Positions 37,181 to 46,015 are shown, counted from the first letter of the stretch. The stretch: 64,000 bases of DNA from Planctomycetota bacterium (GCA_009926625.1 RFON01000001.1:124001-188000), one strand, 5' to 3'. Notes: a model not told the origin generated them from the letters alone. Numbers and translations are program-made.

Positions 37181-38734
37181 TCAGAGTCCGTACAGCGGTC
37201 GGAGCTTGCCTTCGAGGTACTCCAGATAATGCTCGCTGCTGAGCGGCTTCCCTGTCGCGCGCGTGCACAACTCCATCGGGGAATACCGACGGCCATGCGC
37301 ATGCACATTGGAACGAAGCCACTGCAGGAGCGGCGCGAACTCGCCCGCAGCAAATCCATCCTCGAGCCCTGGCAACGCCCTGCGTGCCGCGTCGAAGAGT
37401 TGCGCGCTGTACAAGGTGCCGAGCGTGTAGGTCGGGAAGTAGCCGAACAGACCCATGCTCCAGTGCACATCTTGCAGGCACCCGCGGCGGTCATCGGGCA
37501 CATCCAGCCCGAGGTACTCGCGGTATCTGCGATTCCACTCGCTCGGGAGGTCCGCTGGGTCGAGTTGACCGCCAATCAACAGGCGTTCGATTTCGAACCG
37601 CACCATGACATGGAGGTTGTAGGTCGCCTCGTCAGCCTCCACTCGGATGAACCCCGGTTCGACGATGTTTGCTGCGCCGTACAACTCATCGACCGAAAAG
37701 CCCTCCACGGCCTTTCCGAAGTGCGACAGCAGATGTGGGCGACACCATTTCCAGAACGGAAGTCCACGACCAACCTGATTCTCCCACAGCCTGCTCTGGC
37801 TTTCGTGAATCGCCAGCGACACCGCGCTGCCGAGCGGCGTTCCGATGGCGCTCTCCGGCAACCCCTGCTCGTACATGCCGTGGCCCGCTTCATGCATCGT
37901 CGAACCGAGTGCATCGTTCAGGCATGTCTCGCAGTAGCGCGTCGTCATGCGCACATCGTTGCAGTGGCTGCCTCCGCAGAAGGGGTGTGTGCTTGCATCG
38001 AGCCGACCGCGCTGGAAGTCGAAGCCGATTGCCTCGGTCACCATGCGGACGAACGATGCCTGCAGGTCAAGCGACAGTGGCGTTTCGTTGAAGCGATTGG
38101 ACGGTCCATGCTTCGCTTCCCGCAGTTCCGCGATGAGCTTGACGAGCCGAGGCCGCAGCGGCTCAAACACCGCCGTGACCGCTGTGGCTGTGCACCCAGG
38201 CTCGAAGGTGTCTGCCAGCGCATCCCACGCCTCGCCGCCACTGGGGATGCCGAGGCACGCGGCCATGTCTCGCTTCAACTTCACCATGCGCCGCAGCCAA
38301 GGCAGGAACTGCGCGAAGTCGCTGGCCTTGCGGGCCTTGGCCCACTCGTGCTGCGCTTCACTCGTGACCTGCGCCAACTCGCTGACAAGGGACTCCGGCA
38401 ACTTGGTCGCCTTGTCGTAGTCGCGGCGAATCTCCCGAACATTCGCGGACTCCGGCGCCGCACTCTCCATGAAAGTCCGATCCGCCTCGCATGCCGCCAA
38501 GAGATCCCCCACCTCGCGAGCCGTAGCCATCTGGTGATGGATGCGTGCGAGCGCCGCCTGCTGCTTGCCTCGAAGAGCCACGCCGCCCGCGGGCATCATG
38601 GTCTCCTGATCCCAGCCGAGGATGCTCGAGGTCGCCTCGATCAGGTGCGCTTCACGGCACCTCGCGATGAGCTGCTCGTACGCACCAAGAATCGGCACGC
38701 TGCTGCGCGCATCCGCGGGAGTCAGCATCGTCAT
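37181..38734 (-). CDS. M32 metallocarboxypeptidase (Taq family)
   Basis: 517 residues, the usual length of the thermostable carboxypeptidase Taq family. Zinc-binding motif: MHEAGHGMYEQG (HEAGH), with the downstream ESQSRLWENQVGRG (E-S-x-S-R-L/F-W-E-N) and the upstream D-[VI]-R-M-T-T-R-Y. It removes C-terminal residues from peptides in the cytoplasm. The short gap to the next gene (about 11 bp) suggests co-transcription with the DUF1573-ankyrin protein upstream. Assignment is firm at the family level; the substrate preference cannot be read from sequence. Confidence 0.95.
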   Translation of the reverse strand: MTMLTPADARSSVPILGAYEQLIARCREAHLIEATSSILGWDQETMMPAGGVALRGKQQAALARIHHQMATAREVGDLLAACEADRTFMESAAPESANVREIRRDYDKATKLPESLVSELAQVTSEAQHEWAKARKASDFAQFLPWLRRMVKLKRDMAACLGIPSGGEAWDALADTFEPGCTATAVTAVFEPLRPRLVKLIAELREAKHGPSNRFNETPLSLDLQASFVRMVTEAIGFDFQRGRLDASTHPFCGGSHCNDVRMTTRYCETCLNDALGSTMHEAGHGMYEQGLPESAIGTPLGSAVSLAIHESQSRLWENQVGRGLPFWKWCRPHLLSHFGKAVEGFSVDELYGAANIVEPGFIRVEADEATYNLHVMVRFEIERLLIGGQLDPADLPSEWNRRYREYLGLDVPDDRRGCLQDVHWSMGLFGYFPTYTLGTLYSAQLFDAARRALPGLEDGFAAGEFAPLLQWLRSNVHAHGRRYSPMELCTRATGKPLSSEHYLEYLEGKLRPLYGL

Positions 38735-38745
38735 ACAGACGACCT

Positions 38746-40626
38746 TTACTGCCCTGCTGGCTTCGCCGAATCCGCCGACCCGCCCTGCGGCGGAACTGGA
38801 ACAGCACTCGAAGCGCCGTTGGCCTTCAACAGGTCATAAATCGCTCGGCCTGCAGCATCCGTTCGCCGCTGAGCCAAATCGAGCGCCGTGCGCCCCGTTG
38901 CATCCTTCGCGGAAAGGTCCGCCTTGGCCTCGATCAGCAGCTTCACCTTCTCCGCAGTGCCGGACATCGCTGCGAGCTGCACGGGCGTGTAGCCCTGCTT
39001 GTTCACGGTGTTGACATCAGCCTTGCGGTTGATGAGCATTCGCACACTCTCGATCTTGCCGCTGCGAACCGCGCGCATGAGAGCCGTATCGCCTGTCACG
39101 CCGTCCTTGACCTCGAGCGCGAGGTTTGGGTTGCGCTCGAGGAGGATCGCCACCGACTCCGGCTTCCCGATGCCGGCCGCCCAGATCAGCGGCGTGAGCC
39201 CATTGACATCGGTGATGCTGGCATCCGCTCCACCATCGAGCAACACTCGAACGGAATCAGCCGTTCCAAGTCCGCACGCCCAAATCAGCGCGGTACCGCC
39301 GATGGAGTCGCGGTTCGTGACACTCGCTCCCTTGGCAAGCAGAAGCTTCTCCGCATCGATGCTGCCGGTTTCCGCCGCAAGCGTCAACGGGCCCTTGCCA
39401 GTTCGGTCCGTGGAGTTGGGATCCGCCTTGGCAGCGATGAGCATCTCGATGATCTCGGTGCGGTTCTCGCGAGCTGCCCAGTGCAGCGCCGTGCGTCCCG
39501 TACCAGGATCCGTTTCATTCACATTCACGCCAGGCACCGCCAGCAATTCCTTCACGCGCGCCGTGTTGCCCTGCTGCGCTGCCACGACCAATTCACTCGT
39601 CGGCTGCGTGGAGGCTCGCTGCGTTGGCTCGATGGGGTTCGGTCGATCCGTCGCACTGATGGGACGCTTCACCATGACGCCGAGCGAAGCGGCCTTCGGG
39701 TGATCAGTCGCAATCGTCAACTTGATGGGACGCCCCTGATCCTGCCACTTCTGCCAATCCACCTGCAGGATGTGCTCCTGCGAAGCAGTATCAGCGATTG
39801 CCTGAACCACTGGAGGGTTCACCGCCGTGATCTTGAAAGCCTGCTTGTCGACCGCCGCGAGCACGATCTTGCCAGAGTCAGCCTTGGCACTTTCCGGCTT
39901 GTCCGGCCCTTCGATGGCGTCGGGCGTCACCGTGACATAGGCAACCACCTGACCTTCAACGGTCAAGATCACTGGCGCAGCGCCATCGATCTGGAAGGTC
40001 ACGCGCTTGGACATGGTCACGCCCTGCTTCGGACCAGGCTTCAACGTGATTTCCATCTCCGCAAAGCTGCCTGGCGCAATCGGATCCTTCGGCGCATTCG
40101 CGGTGGTGCAACCGCATCCAGGGACCGCACGCGCGATCGTGACCGGCTTGTCGGTGACATTCCGGATCTTGATCATGCCGGTCTTGGGAACATCCGCTTG
40201 CATCTCCCCAAGGTTGAGGACCGGCGGATCGAACACAATGGGTGGCGGTCCCGCGGGCAACTGCATGTTGGTTCCATCAACAGGCGGCTTCTGCATCGGA
40301 GCACCTGGTGTTGGCGACAATGTCTGTGCCGAGTCGGGCTTGCTTCCAGCCGCGGTATTGCTCGTGCTACCTGCCTGATTGTTCTTCGACATCAGGTTCT
40401 GCTTTGAAGTCGAGTCTGGCCGCGCAATCGGATTCCCATCTGGGAGCGCTGGGGGCGCCTCAGGCTGCCCCTGCGGCTGATTCTGCGGCTGATTCTGCGG
40501 ACTTGGGGACAACGCACCCGCCGCGCCACTACCGAGGGTGATGGCACCCACAAGCATTCCAGTGCAGAGTGTGCGGGAGCGGCTTGCGAACAGGGCTGAG
40601 GAGGGCAATCGGGTCATGGGTTCCAT
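38746..40626 (-). CDS. Secreted DUF1573/ankyrin-repeat protein
   Basis: 626 residues. Signal peptide or anchor at about 1-40, a Pro/Gln/Asn-rich low-complexity stretch (about 42-130), then a DUF1573 domain (about 145-230: TKTG-like GMIKIRNVTDKPVTIARAVPGCGCTTAN), a hybrid region and about six C-terminal ankyrin repeats (about 370-610; DPGTGRTALHWAARENRTEI). DUF1573 is an Ig-like domain typical of Planctomycetes and Bacteroidetes envelope proteins; ankyrins normally bind proteins. Exported by inference. The combination of DUF1573 and ankyrin repeats is unusual. Ends 11 bp before the M32 gene. Confidence 0.85.
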   Translation of the reverse strand: MEPMTRLPSSALFASRSRTLCTGMLVGAITLGSGAAGALSPSPQNQPQNQPQGQPEAPPALPDGNPIARPDSTSKQNLMSKNNQAGSTSNTAAGSKPDSAQTLSPTPGAPMQKPPVDGTNMQLPAGPPPIVFDPPVLNLGEMQADVPKTGMIKIRNVTDKPVTIARAVPGCGCTTANAPKDPIAPGSFAEMEITLKPGPKQGVTMSKRVTFQIDGAAPVILTVEGQVVAYVTVTPDAIEGPDKPESAKADSGKIVLAAVDKQAFKITAVNPPVVQAIADTASQEHILQVDWQKWQDQGRPIKLTIATDHPKAASLGVMVKRPISATDRPNPIEPTQRASTQPTSELVVAAQQGNTARVKELLAVPGVNVNETDPGTGRTALHWAARENRTEIIEMLIAAKADPNSTDRTGKGPLTLAAETGSIDAEKLLLAKGASVTNRDSIGGTALIWACGLGTADSVRVLLDGGADASITDVNGLTPLIWAAGIGKPESVAILLERNPNLALEVKDGVTGDTALMRAVRSGKIESVRMLINRKADVNTVNKQGYTPVQLAAMSGTAEKVKLLIEAKADLSAKDATGRTALDLAQRRTDAAGRAIYDLLKANGASSAVPVPPQGGSADSAKPAGQ

Positions 40627-40747
40627 CCTAACTTGTTGAGTTCACTGATTCGGGCGGTCCTTGAATCATAGTCGATCCCGATCTTTCGACGCTACAGAAC
40701 GGCGAAGCGGCAACCATGCGTACCTCGCCCTTACACTCGCGGTCCCC

Positions 40748-41962
40748 ATGACGGACCTCCCTCCTCACCTCGACCGTCCGCACATTCGGCAGTTCCACCC
40801 CATCGGCGTGGAGAATGACCAGAAGAAGGTCTTTGTTGCGCTCCGCGACCCCGCCAATCTGCGAGGTGACGGACAGTGCCCGGTCGTCCCACCTGAACTT
40901 CTGCCCCTGCTCGGTGCATTCCGCGGCGAGAAGAGTTTGCAGGAGATCGGCGAACTCACCGGCGCACCCCAAGACTTCCTGCTTCAACTGGTGAAGGCGC
41001 TCGATGAATCCGGGCTGTTGTGGGGTCCAAACTGCGATCGACTTGAACGGGAAGCAATGGAGCGCGTTGCAACAGAAGGTGGGTTTCGCACCGCTGCCGC
41101 GGATGCGGCCGGTGCGACGGCCGATGAGGCGAGGAAGAACATCAGCAGTTGGCTTGCCGATGCCGAGGACCCTGAACTCGACGGCGAACTGCTCGGCATC
41201 GTGACGCCTCACATGGATTATGCGCGCAGCAAATCGACTTACGCGGCGGCGTACAAGGCCATCGGCTCGCGCGAGCGGTTCTCCCGCGTGGTCATCCTTG
41301 GGACGAACCACTTTGGCAGCGGTGATGGGATCGTGATGAGTCGTTACGGATTCCTGAGCCCCTTCGGCGCGTTCCCTCCCGATACGCAACTGCTCACCGC
41401 GCTCGAGTCGCGACTCGGTGATCGGCTGTTCAAGGACGAAGTTGACTTGCTCGGTGAACACTCGATCTGCATTCAACTGCCTTGGATTCACGAGGTGATC
41501 GGCCGCGTGCCTGTTGTTGCGGCGCTAGTGCCGAGTCCGCTCGTGCCGATGATTGCCGATGACGGTGCGCGCGTTTCGTTCGACGAATTCGTTCGCGCGC
41601 TGCAAGAAGTGCTGAAGGGCGCGGATGGAAAGACCCTGATCGTGGCAAGCGCGGATCTCAGCCATGTCGGCCCGCAGTTCGGCGACCAGACGCCCGTTGG
41701 AACGGAGATTCGCAGCCAGGTCGAGGCGTACGACCGCTCGCTGCTCTCGACCTATCTCGAGGGGAACATGGAGGCGTTCCTTGGAAAGGTTGGGCATGAC
41801 CAGAATCATCAGCGTTGGTGCAGCATCGGCAACATGACCGCAGCGAAGCTCGTCACCGGCGGACTGCCTGAACTGGTCGAGTACAGCCAGTCACCTGCGG
41901 AGCTCGACCCGCAGGGGGCGGCACTCGTGACCTGCGCGGCGATGGCGCTCCTGAAGGTCTGA
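40748..41962 (+). CDS. MEMO-family protein (AmmeMemoRadiSam B) with an N-terminal helical domain
   Basis: 404 residues. An N-terminal domain (about 1-95; VALRDPANLRGDG, LPLLGAFRGEKSLQEIGELTG) looks like the PqqD-like or winged-helix domain attached to bacterial MEMO proteins. The MEMO core (about 130-400) shows TPHMDYARS, VVILGTNHFGSG, LGEHSICIQLPW, LIVASADLSHVG and GHDQNHQRWCS, whose His and Cys residues match the metal site of MEMO1-like proteins. MEMO proteins are linked to copper and to radical-SAM partners by family knowledge. The ATG at 40748 is chosen because the domain begins there. Upstream of dtd (5 bp). Confidence 0.82.
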   Translation: MTDLPPHLDRPHIRQFHPIGVENDQKKVFVALRDPANLRGDGQCPVVPPELLPLLGAFRGEKSLQEIGELTGAPQDFLLQLVKALDESGLLWGPNCDRLEREAMERVATEGGFRTAAADAAGATADEARKNISSWLADAEDPELDGELLGIVTPHMDYARSKSTYAAAYKAIGSRERFSRVVILGTNHFGSGDGIVMSRYGFLSPFGAFPPDTQLLTALESRLGDRLFKDEVDLLGEHSICIQLPWIHEVIGRVPVVAALVPSPLVPMIADDGARVSFDEFVRALQEVLKGADGKTLIVASADLSHVGPQFGDQTPVGTEIRSQVEAYDRSLLSTYLEGNMEAFLGKVGHDQNHQRWCSIGNMTAAKLVTGGLPELVEYSQSPAELDPQGAALVTCAAMALLKV

Positions 41963-41967
41963 TCGGC

Positions 41968-42429
41968 ATGCTCGCGGTTGTGCAGCGCGCTGCCGAGGCG
42001 AGCGTGACCGTCCATGGCGAACTGGTTGGCTCCATTGGTCGAGGGCTGGTGGTGCTGCTGGGTGTCGCTCGAGGGGACTCGCAGCGCGATGCGGAGTGGA
42101 TGTCGCGCAAGTTGGCCGCCCTTCGAATCTTTGGCGATGCCGACGGGCGGATGAATCTCAGCGTGCGGGATGTCGCTGGCGGCGTTCTTGTGATCAGCCA
42201 GTTCACCCTGCTGGGCGATGCATCGAAGGGCAATCGACCTGGCTTCGCCAACGCCGAAGATCCAACGCTTGCTCGCGGTCTTTACGAAACGGTCTGCGGG
42301 CTCCTCGAGGCAAGCGGACTTCCAGTGGCGCGCGGCCGATTCGGCGAGTCCATGCTCGTGACGCTTGTCAACGAAGGTCCCGTGACCATCCTGCTTGATT
42401 CCCACACCGCGACGGGGGCGCACGAGTAG
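41968..42429 (+). CDS. dtd: D-aminoacyl-tRNA deacylase
   Basis: 153 residues, the usual DTD length. Seen: MLAVVQRAAEASVTVHGE at the N-terminus, the SQFTLLGDASKGNRPGF active-site motif (S-Q-F-T-L) and VTLVNEGPVTILLDS with the conserved G-P-V-T. It removes D-amino acids mischarged onto tRNA. It lies 5 bp after the MEMO-family gene on the same strand. Confidence 0.95.
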   Translation: MLAVVQRAAEASVTVHGELVGSIGRGLVVLLGVARGDSQRDAEWMSRKLAALRIFGDADGRMNLSVRDVAGGVLVISQFTLLGDASKGNRPGFANAEDPTLARGLYETVCGLLEASGLPVARGRFGESMLVTLVNEGPVTILLDSHTATGAHE

Positions 42430-42441
42430 CCAGCGATGCGA

Positions 42442-42497
42442 TGAAGTGCGCAAGCTGAAGTGCGCAAGCCGAAGGGCACAAGCCGAAGGGGCAGAAG
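42442..42497. repeat. Four degenerate 14-bp tandem copies
   Basis: Two exact copies of TGAAGTGCGCAAGC (42442-42455, 42456-42469) followed by CGAAGGGCACAAGC (42470-42483) and a weaker CGAAGGGGCAGAAG (42484-42497). It lies between dtd and the uracil-DNA glycosylase terminator. No function is evident; a replication-slippage array is the simplest account. Confidence 0.6.
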
Positions 42498-42535
42498 AAA
42501 AAAGAGCCCGCCGCAGAGTCAACGCGGCAGGGCTC
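42495..42535 (-). terminator. Rho-independent terminator of the uracil-DNA glycosylase gene
   Basis: On the minus strand GAGCCC pairs with GGGCTC (42504-42509 with 42530-42535) with further pairing inside, followed by a run of T (42496-42503, TTTTTTCT). It lies 115 bp downstream of the glycosylase stop. Confidence 0.8.
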
Positions 42536-42649
42536 CTCGTGGGGGTTGCTGTTTCCAATCTTTACGCAGCACAACGCCTCGAGTTCGGGGAAGTGTGAAA
42601 GTTTCCGCAGCGAGCCTCAGGTCGTTGCGCGTTCGCGCAGGCGATGCGG

Positions 42650-43438
42650 TCAAGCGCACTCGGAAAGCCGCTGCATCACAGCCTTCAGGTCGGACCAGAC
42701 TTGCGCACGGGTCTCGAGCGTGTAGTTGCGAAGCAGGTAGGCAGGGTGAAAGGTCGGCATCAGCGCAATGGAGCGGACCGGGCTGCCGACGGGCGCCACC
42801 CACTCCGACCATCCGCCTCGCAACTTCACGATCCCGACATCCGTCTTGAGGAGCATCTTGGTCGCGGGTCCCCCGAGCGTCATGATCACGCGTGGCTGGA
42901 TGATCAACAGTTGCTCGACCAGATAGGGGCTGCAGCGTTCGATCTCCAAAGGAAGCGGCGCACGATTGTTGGGGGGTCGGCTCTTCAGCACATTCGCGAT
43001 GTAACAGTCCTCGCGCCGAAGCCCGATCGCCTGGATCATTTCGTCGAGCTTTCGCCCCGCCCTTCCGACAAACGGACGACCGAGTTCGTCCTCGGTCTCG
43101 CCAGGTGCCTCCCCGACGAACATCAGGCGCGCACTTGGATCGCCCTCACCGAAAACCGTTCGTTGATGAGCCGTTGCTGTGGTGCAGTGCATGCACTCGC
43201 GGTCATGGCGGTCGCGAAGTTCGGCAAGTCGTTCCGCCTGAGTTGCGGTCGTCGGGTATGGCGGCTGGATTGGAGCGGTTGGCGCGGTCGATTGCCGGCG
43301 CGGGTGCCACTGTCCAAGCGGCACATCAACGACCCCCATCAGGCGATCTGACTCAACGCACGCCCGCCATGCCGCGGCGGTCCGCACATCCCGACCTGCA
43401 CCCGCGTCCCCCGAACCAGTGCGCGACGGTTCGGTCAC
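42650..43438 (-). CDS. Family 4 uracil-DNA glycosylase
   Basis: 262 residues. Seen: FVGEAPGETEDELGRPFVGRAGRKLDEM (GEAPG catalytic motif), FHPAYLLR near the C-terminus, and Cys residues in ECMHC, CYIANVLK and ERCSPYL fitting the 4Fe-4S cluster of family 4 UDGs. It removes uracil from DNA in base-excision repair. The GTG at 43438 is chosen because it overlaps the preceding stop as GTGA; the N-terminal WRACVESDRLMGVVDVPLG also aligns with the family's leader region, and a start further upstream is unlikely. A strong terminator follows. Confidence 0.9.
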   Translation of the reverse strand: MTEPSRTGSGDAGAGRDVRTAAAWRACVESDRLMGVVDVPLGQWHPRRQSTAPTAPIQPPYPTTATQAERLAELRDRHDRECMHCTTATAHQRTVFGEGDPSARLMFVGEAPGETEDELGRPFVGRAGRKLDEMIQAIGLRREDCYIANVLKSRPPNNRAPLPLEIERCSPYLVEQLLIIQPRVIMTLGGPATKMLLKTDVGIVKLRGGWSEWVAPVGSPVRSIALMPTFHPAYLLRNYTLETRAQVWSDLKAVMQRLSECA

Positions 43439-44016
43439 CGCAACTCGCGCTGCGCGCCCTTGGCGGCGGGCTCGTTCAACTGGAACATCGACTGCGTTCG
43501 CAGCACCAGTCCACAGTCGCTGCGCAAATGCCATCCCTGCACATGGATTTCGGTGCGGAAGCGCTGCAGATCAAGCAGCGACAGATTGGGCTTGCCGGTT
43601 GTCGCGTCGTTCCACTGGACCGAAAGTGAACCGTTTTCCTTGGCATGCCCCAACATCTCGCGGTAGGTACCCACATAGAGATGGTCGGCGAGCGTCTCTG
43701 TCTGCACCGCGGTCATGAAGGTCAGATTGTCGGACATGGTCTCTTCATGCTCGTGCTCACCCGCGCAGAGCATGTTCTTTGTGAGTCCCCGCTCGGGTAG
43801 TGCGCTCGGGTTGTCAGTCACGATCTCGCAGACGCACAACTTGTCCTTCTGGAATCGCACCACTTGGCCGCCTCGGAACACCCAAGCTTCTGCCTCGATG
43901 GGGCCGTTCTCAATGCGACGACGCGAGTCGATGGCAAAGAACTCTGGATGCACGGCTTTTCGGTAGAGCAGCAGGGTGTACGCCTGCAAACTTGTGGTTT
44001 TCGTGGGGGATTGCAT
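43435..44016 (-). CDS. Hypothetical protein
   Basis: 193 residues from ATG 44016. Predicted soluble alpha/beta protein with no signal peptide or membrane segment. Notable stretches are YTLLLYRKAVHPEFFAIDSR, WVFRGGQVVRFQ, LCVCEIVTD, CAGEHEHEETMSDN (a His/Glu-rich spot), LSLLDLQRFRTEIHVQGWHL and TQSMFQLNE. I recognise no domain. Its stop overlaps the start of the uracil-DNA glycosylase gene by 4 nt, so it is translationally coupled to it. This is the only hint of function. Confidence 0.75.
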   Translation of the reverse strand: MQSPTKTTSLQAYTLLLYRKAVHPEFFAIDSRRRIENGPIEAEAWVFRGGQVVRFQKDKLCVCEIVTDNPSALPERGLTKNMLCAGEHEHEETMSDNLTFMTAVQTETLADHLYVGTYREMLGHAKENGSLSVQWNDATTGKPNLSLLDLQRFRTEIHVQGWHLRSDCGLVLRTQSMFQLNEPAAKGAQRELR

Positions 44017-44170
44017 GACGAGTCCGAAGGTACCGATTTTGCGCCGCGATTCAAGGGTTTTCCAAAGACATCTCCGCATGCAATGTGCCTAAGCCTGAGT
44101 TCCACAATGATTTGCAAATGCATTTCACCCGTGAAATTCCATCCCGTGATTTCGACGGATCGAAAGTGAG

Positions 44171-44196
44171 GCGGATCCCCTTTCGGAGATCCGCCC
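44171..44196 (-). terminator. Hairpin downstream of RNase P RNA
   Basis: GGCGGATC-10 nt-GATCCGCC, an 8-bp perfect stem just beyond the 3' end of rnpB on the minus strand, followed by TCACTTTCG. It has no long T-run, so it is a moderate-quality terminator. Confidence 0.55.
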
Positions 44197-44200
44197 CGCG

Positions 44201-44573
44201 CGTGTGGTCGTAAGCCGAATTCTGTTCCCTTGCGGGCGGCAATCATTTCTCTCTGGACCAGCGTTGCCGCTGGACTCAAAGCACGCGACCCGTCCTCGAG
44301 CCGCGGACAGCGGTTGGCGGAAGATTCCGCCGGAGGACTGCTTGCGCTTGCACGCGGTGGGGTTTGCCGTGCCCTTCCCGTCACCGAGAAGGCGGTGCGC
44401 TCTTACCGCACCTTTTCACCCTTACCGAGGCCGAGGCCGCGGCGGTCTGTTTTCTGTGGCACTGTCCCGAGCCTGCGCTGAGGCTGGTGGCCGTTAGCCA
44501 CCACCGTGTCCTGTCGTGTTCGGACTTTCCTCGCTCGGGGAAATCCCGAGGGCGATTGCCTGACCACCACTGG
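44201..44573 (-). ncRNA. rnpB: RNase P RNA
   Basis: Reading the minus strand: the conserved CR-I element GAGGAAAGTCCGAACAC near the 5' end and AATTCGGCTTACGACCAC at the 3' end, with complementary outermost ends (GTGGTC near the 5' end with GACCAC at the 3' end, helix P1). The length of about 370 nt fits bacterial type A RNase P RNA. It processes the 5' ends of tRNAs. Exact ends are approximate within a few bases. Confidence 0.93.
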
Positions 44574-44647
44574 ATGCTAACCGTGGCCCGCGCCGAATGC
44601 GAGAGCGAGCAGCCGCCTCTATCGTGATGGTGGGTTCAGACCCGATC

Positions 44648-45664
44648 ATGAGCGACACGCGTTCACAGTCCGCGAGTAATGCAGTCGATCACCGTCAGGG
44701 TTCATTGCTTGGAGTGTGGTCTCGGGAATCGCTTCCAGACTGGGTCGTTCGGGGACTACGCAGGCATGCGCATGGATCCGTCCGAATCGGATCGCCCCTT
44801 CGCGCCGTGCGCGATGCCCTCGGCGCGGCGAACGCATCGGAGGGAGATCTGCGGAGCTTCTGCGCTGCACACTCGCAGATGCCGATTCTGCATGTCGGTT
44901 TCGGAAACGCGGACGAAGAGGCCGCCCTGCGAAACCATGCGAGCGTTCTCCTGACCACCGAGCCGTGGATGCGCCCAACAGGACGCGAGGTGCAGCGCGC
45001 CTTGGAGATGCCACTGCCAGGGTTTCCCCACGAGGGATCCTTCGCGCAGGCGAGCGAGTTCATCGCGCAGGGTGCCGCGCCTGAGTTGTTGCATGCGGCA
45101 TCAGTTGCGCCAAGCGACTGCGGGTCCGTGCTCGCACGACTGCAAGAGGTGTCGATCTTGTTGGTGCAGTGGCTCGGCATCCCAGAGCGCGTGAGCGCCG
45201 CAAGCACTGCGGGACGACTGCACCGCGCGCACGAATCGCAACCCGATGCCAGCTCGCGCCTCTTCCGATTGTGGGAGGGATCGATTGCGGTGACATGCGC
45301 GTTCACCGACGGCAGGACTGCGTCGATCACCGCATCGAATCGACATTGGCACTGGCGGCGATGCGCACTTGTCAGCGGATCGATCGGCGCCATCTACGTC
45401 GATGACCAGCACATGGAGTGGCGCTCTCCGACACACGAGGTGCTCGACACTCCGTCGCCGCACTTGACACCCGCACATGCTGCAGCCGACGACAACACGC
45501 CGTCGGCTCTACTGAGCGCTGCGCTGGCTCCCCCGCTGTCGACTGGACTCTCCCCACTGCTGCTGCAGCGCGTTCGCGCAGTGATGGAGGCTTCGTGTTT
45601 GAGCGCACTGACCGGCGAGGCGGAATCGCCGCAGGCCATGATGGACGTTCTTGCGCAGGCGTGA
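44648..45664 (+). CDS. Degenerate Gfo/Idh/MocA-like protein
   Basis: 338 residues from ATG 44648. The C-terminal half resembles the second domain of Gfo/Idh/MocA oxidoreductases (LARLQEVSILLVQWLGIPERVSAAS, then LWEGSIAVTCAFTDGRTASITAS and GSIGAIYVDDQH). The N-terminus has LLTTEPWMRPTGREVQRALEMP, like the -V-L-x-E-K-P- region, but the Rossmann G-x-G-x-x-G motif is not visible at the start. Substrate unknown; it may no longer bind NAD(P). It lies next to, and divergent from, the RNase P RNA gene. Confidence 0.6.
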   Translation: MSDTRSQSASNAVDHRQGSLLGVWSRESLPDWVVRGLRRHAHGSVRIGSPLRAVRDALGAANASEGDLRSFCAAHSQMPILHVGFGNADEEAALRNHASVLLTTEPWMRPTGREVQRALEMPLPGFPHEGSFAQASEFIAQGAAPELLHAASVAPSDCGSVLARLQEVSILLVQWLGIPERVSAASTAGRLHRAHESQPDASSRLFRLWEGSIAVTCAFTDGRTASITASNRHWHWRRCALVSGSIGAIYVDDQHMEWRSPTHEVLDTPSPHLTPAHAAADDNTPSALLSAALAPPLSTGLSPLLLQRVRAVMEASCLSALTGEAESPQAMMDVLAQA

Positions 45665-45679
45665 GCCCGCAGCAAACGA

Positions 45680-45997
45680 TCAAGCCGCGATTTCAGTGAC
45701 CCGCACCTGGACACGCTTCTGCGTGTGTCCCTTGTGACGACGGTAGCCCTTGCGGCGCGAGTACTTGTTCAGCGTTGTCTTTTCCGAAGTGTCGCCCACG
45801 ACTTCTGCCGTCACGGACGCGTTGGGCAGGTACGGAACGCCGATGCGGGCGGCGGAACCATCTTGCGCGCCGACTGCGAGCACCTTGTCGAAAGTCACGG
45901 TGGTCGAACCTTCGGGGATCTTGCGCAGGTCGATGTCGATGACATCGTCCTTGTGCACCATGATCTGCGTTCCGCTGTCTTCGATGATCGCGTACAT
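45680..45997 (-). CDS. rplU: 50S ribosomal protein bL21
   Basis: 105 residues with the bL21 pattern: MYAIIEDSGTQIMVHKDD at the N-terminus, VTAEVVGD in the middle and the C-terminal KYSRRKGYRRHKGHTQKRVQV. Binds 23S rRNA in the large subunit. The gene usually paired with it, rpmA (bL27), is not adjacent here; an aminotransferase gene ends 18 bp upstream on the same strand. Confidence 0.96.
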   Translation of the reverse strand: MYAIIEDSGTQIMVHKDDVIDIDLRKIPEGSTTVTFDKVLAVGAQDGSAARIGVPYLPNASVTAEVVGDTSEKTTLNKYSRRKGYRRHKGHTQKRVQVRVTEIAA

Positions 45998-46015
45998 AGG
46001 GGCGGAAAGCCTACA

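Noticed and set aside
42430-42500. CRISPR-like repeats
   Set aside because: The 14-bp units are in direct tandem with no spacers.
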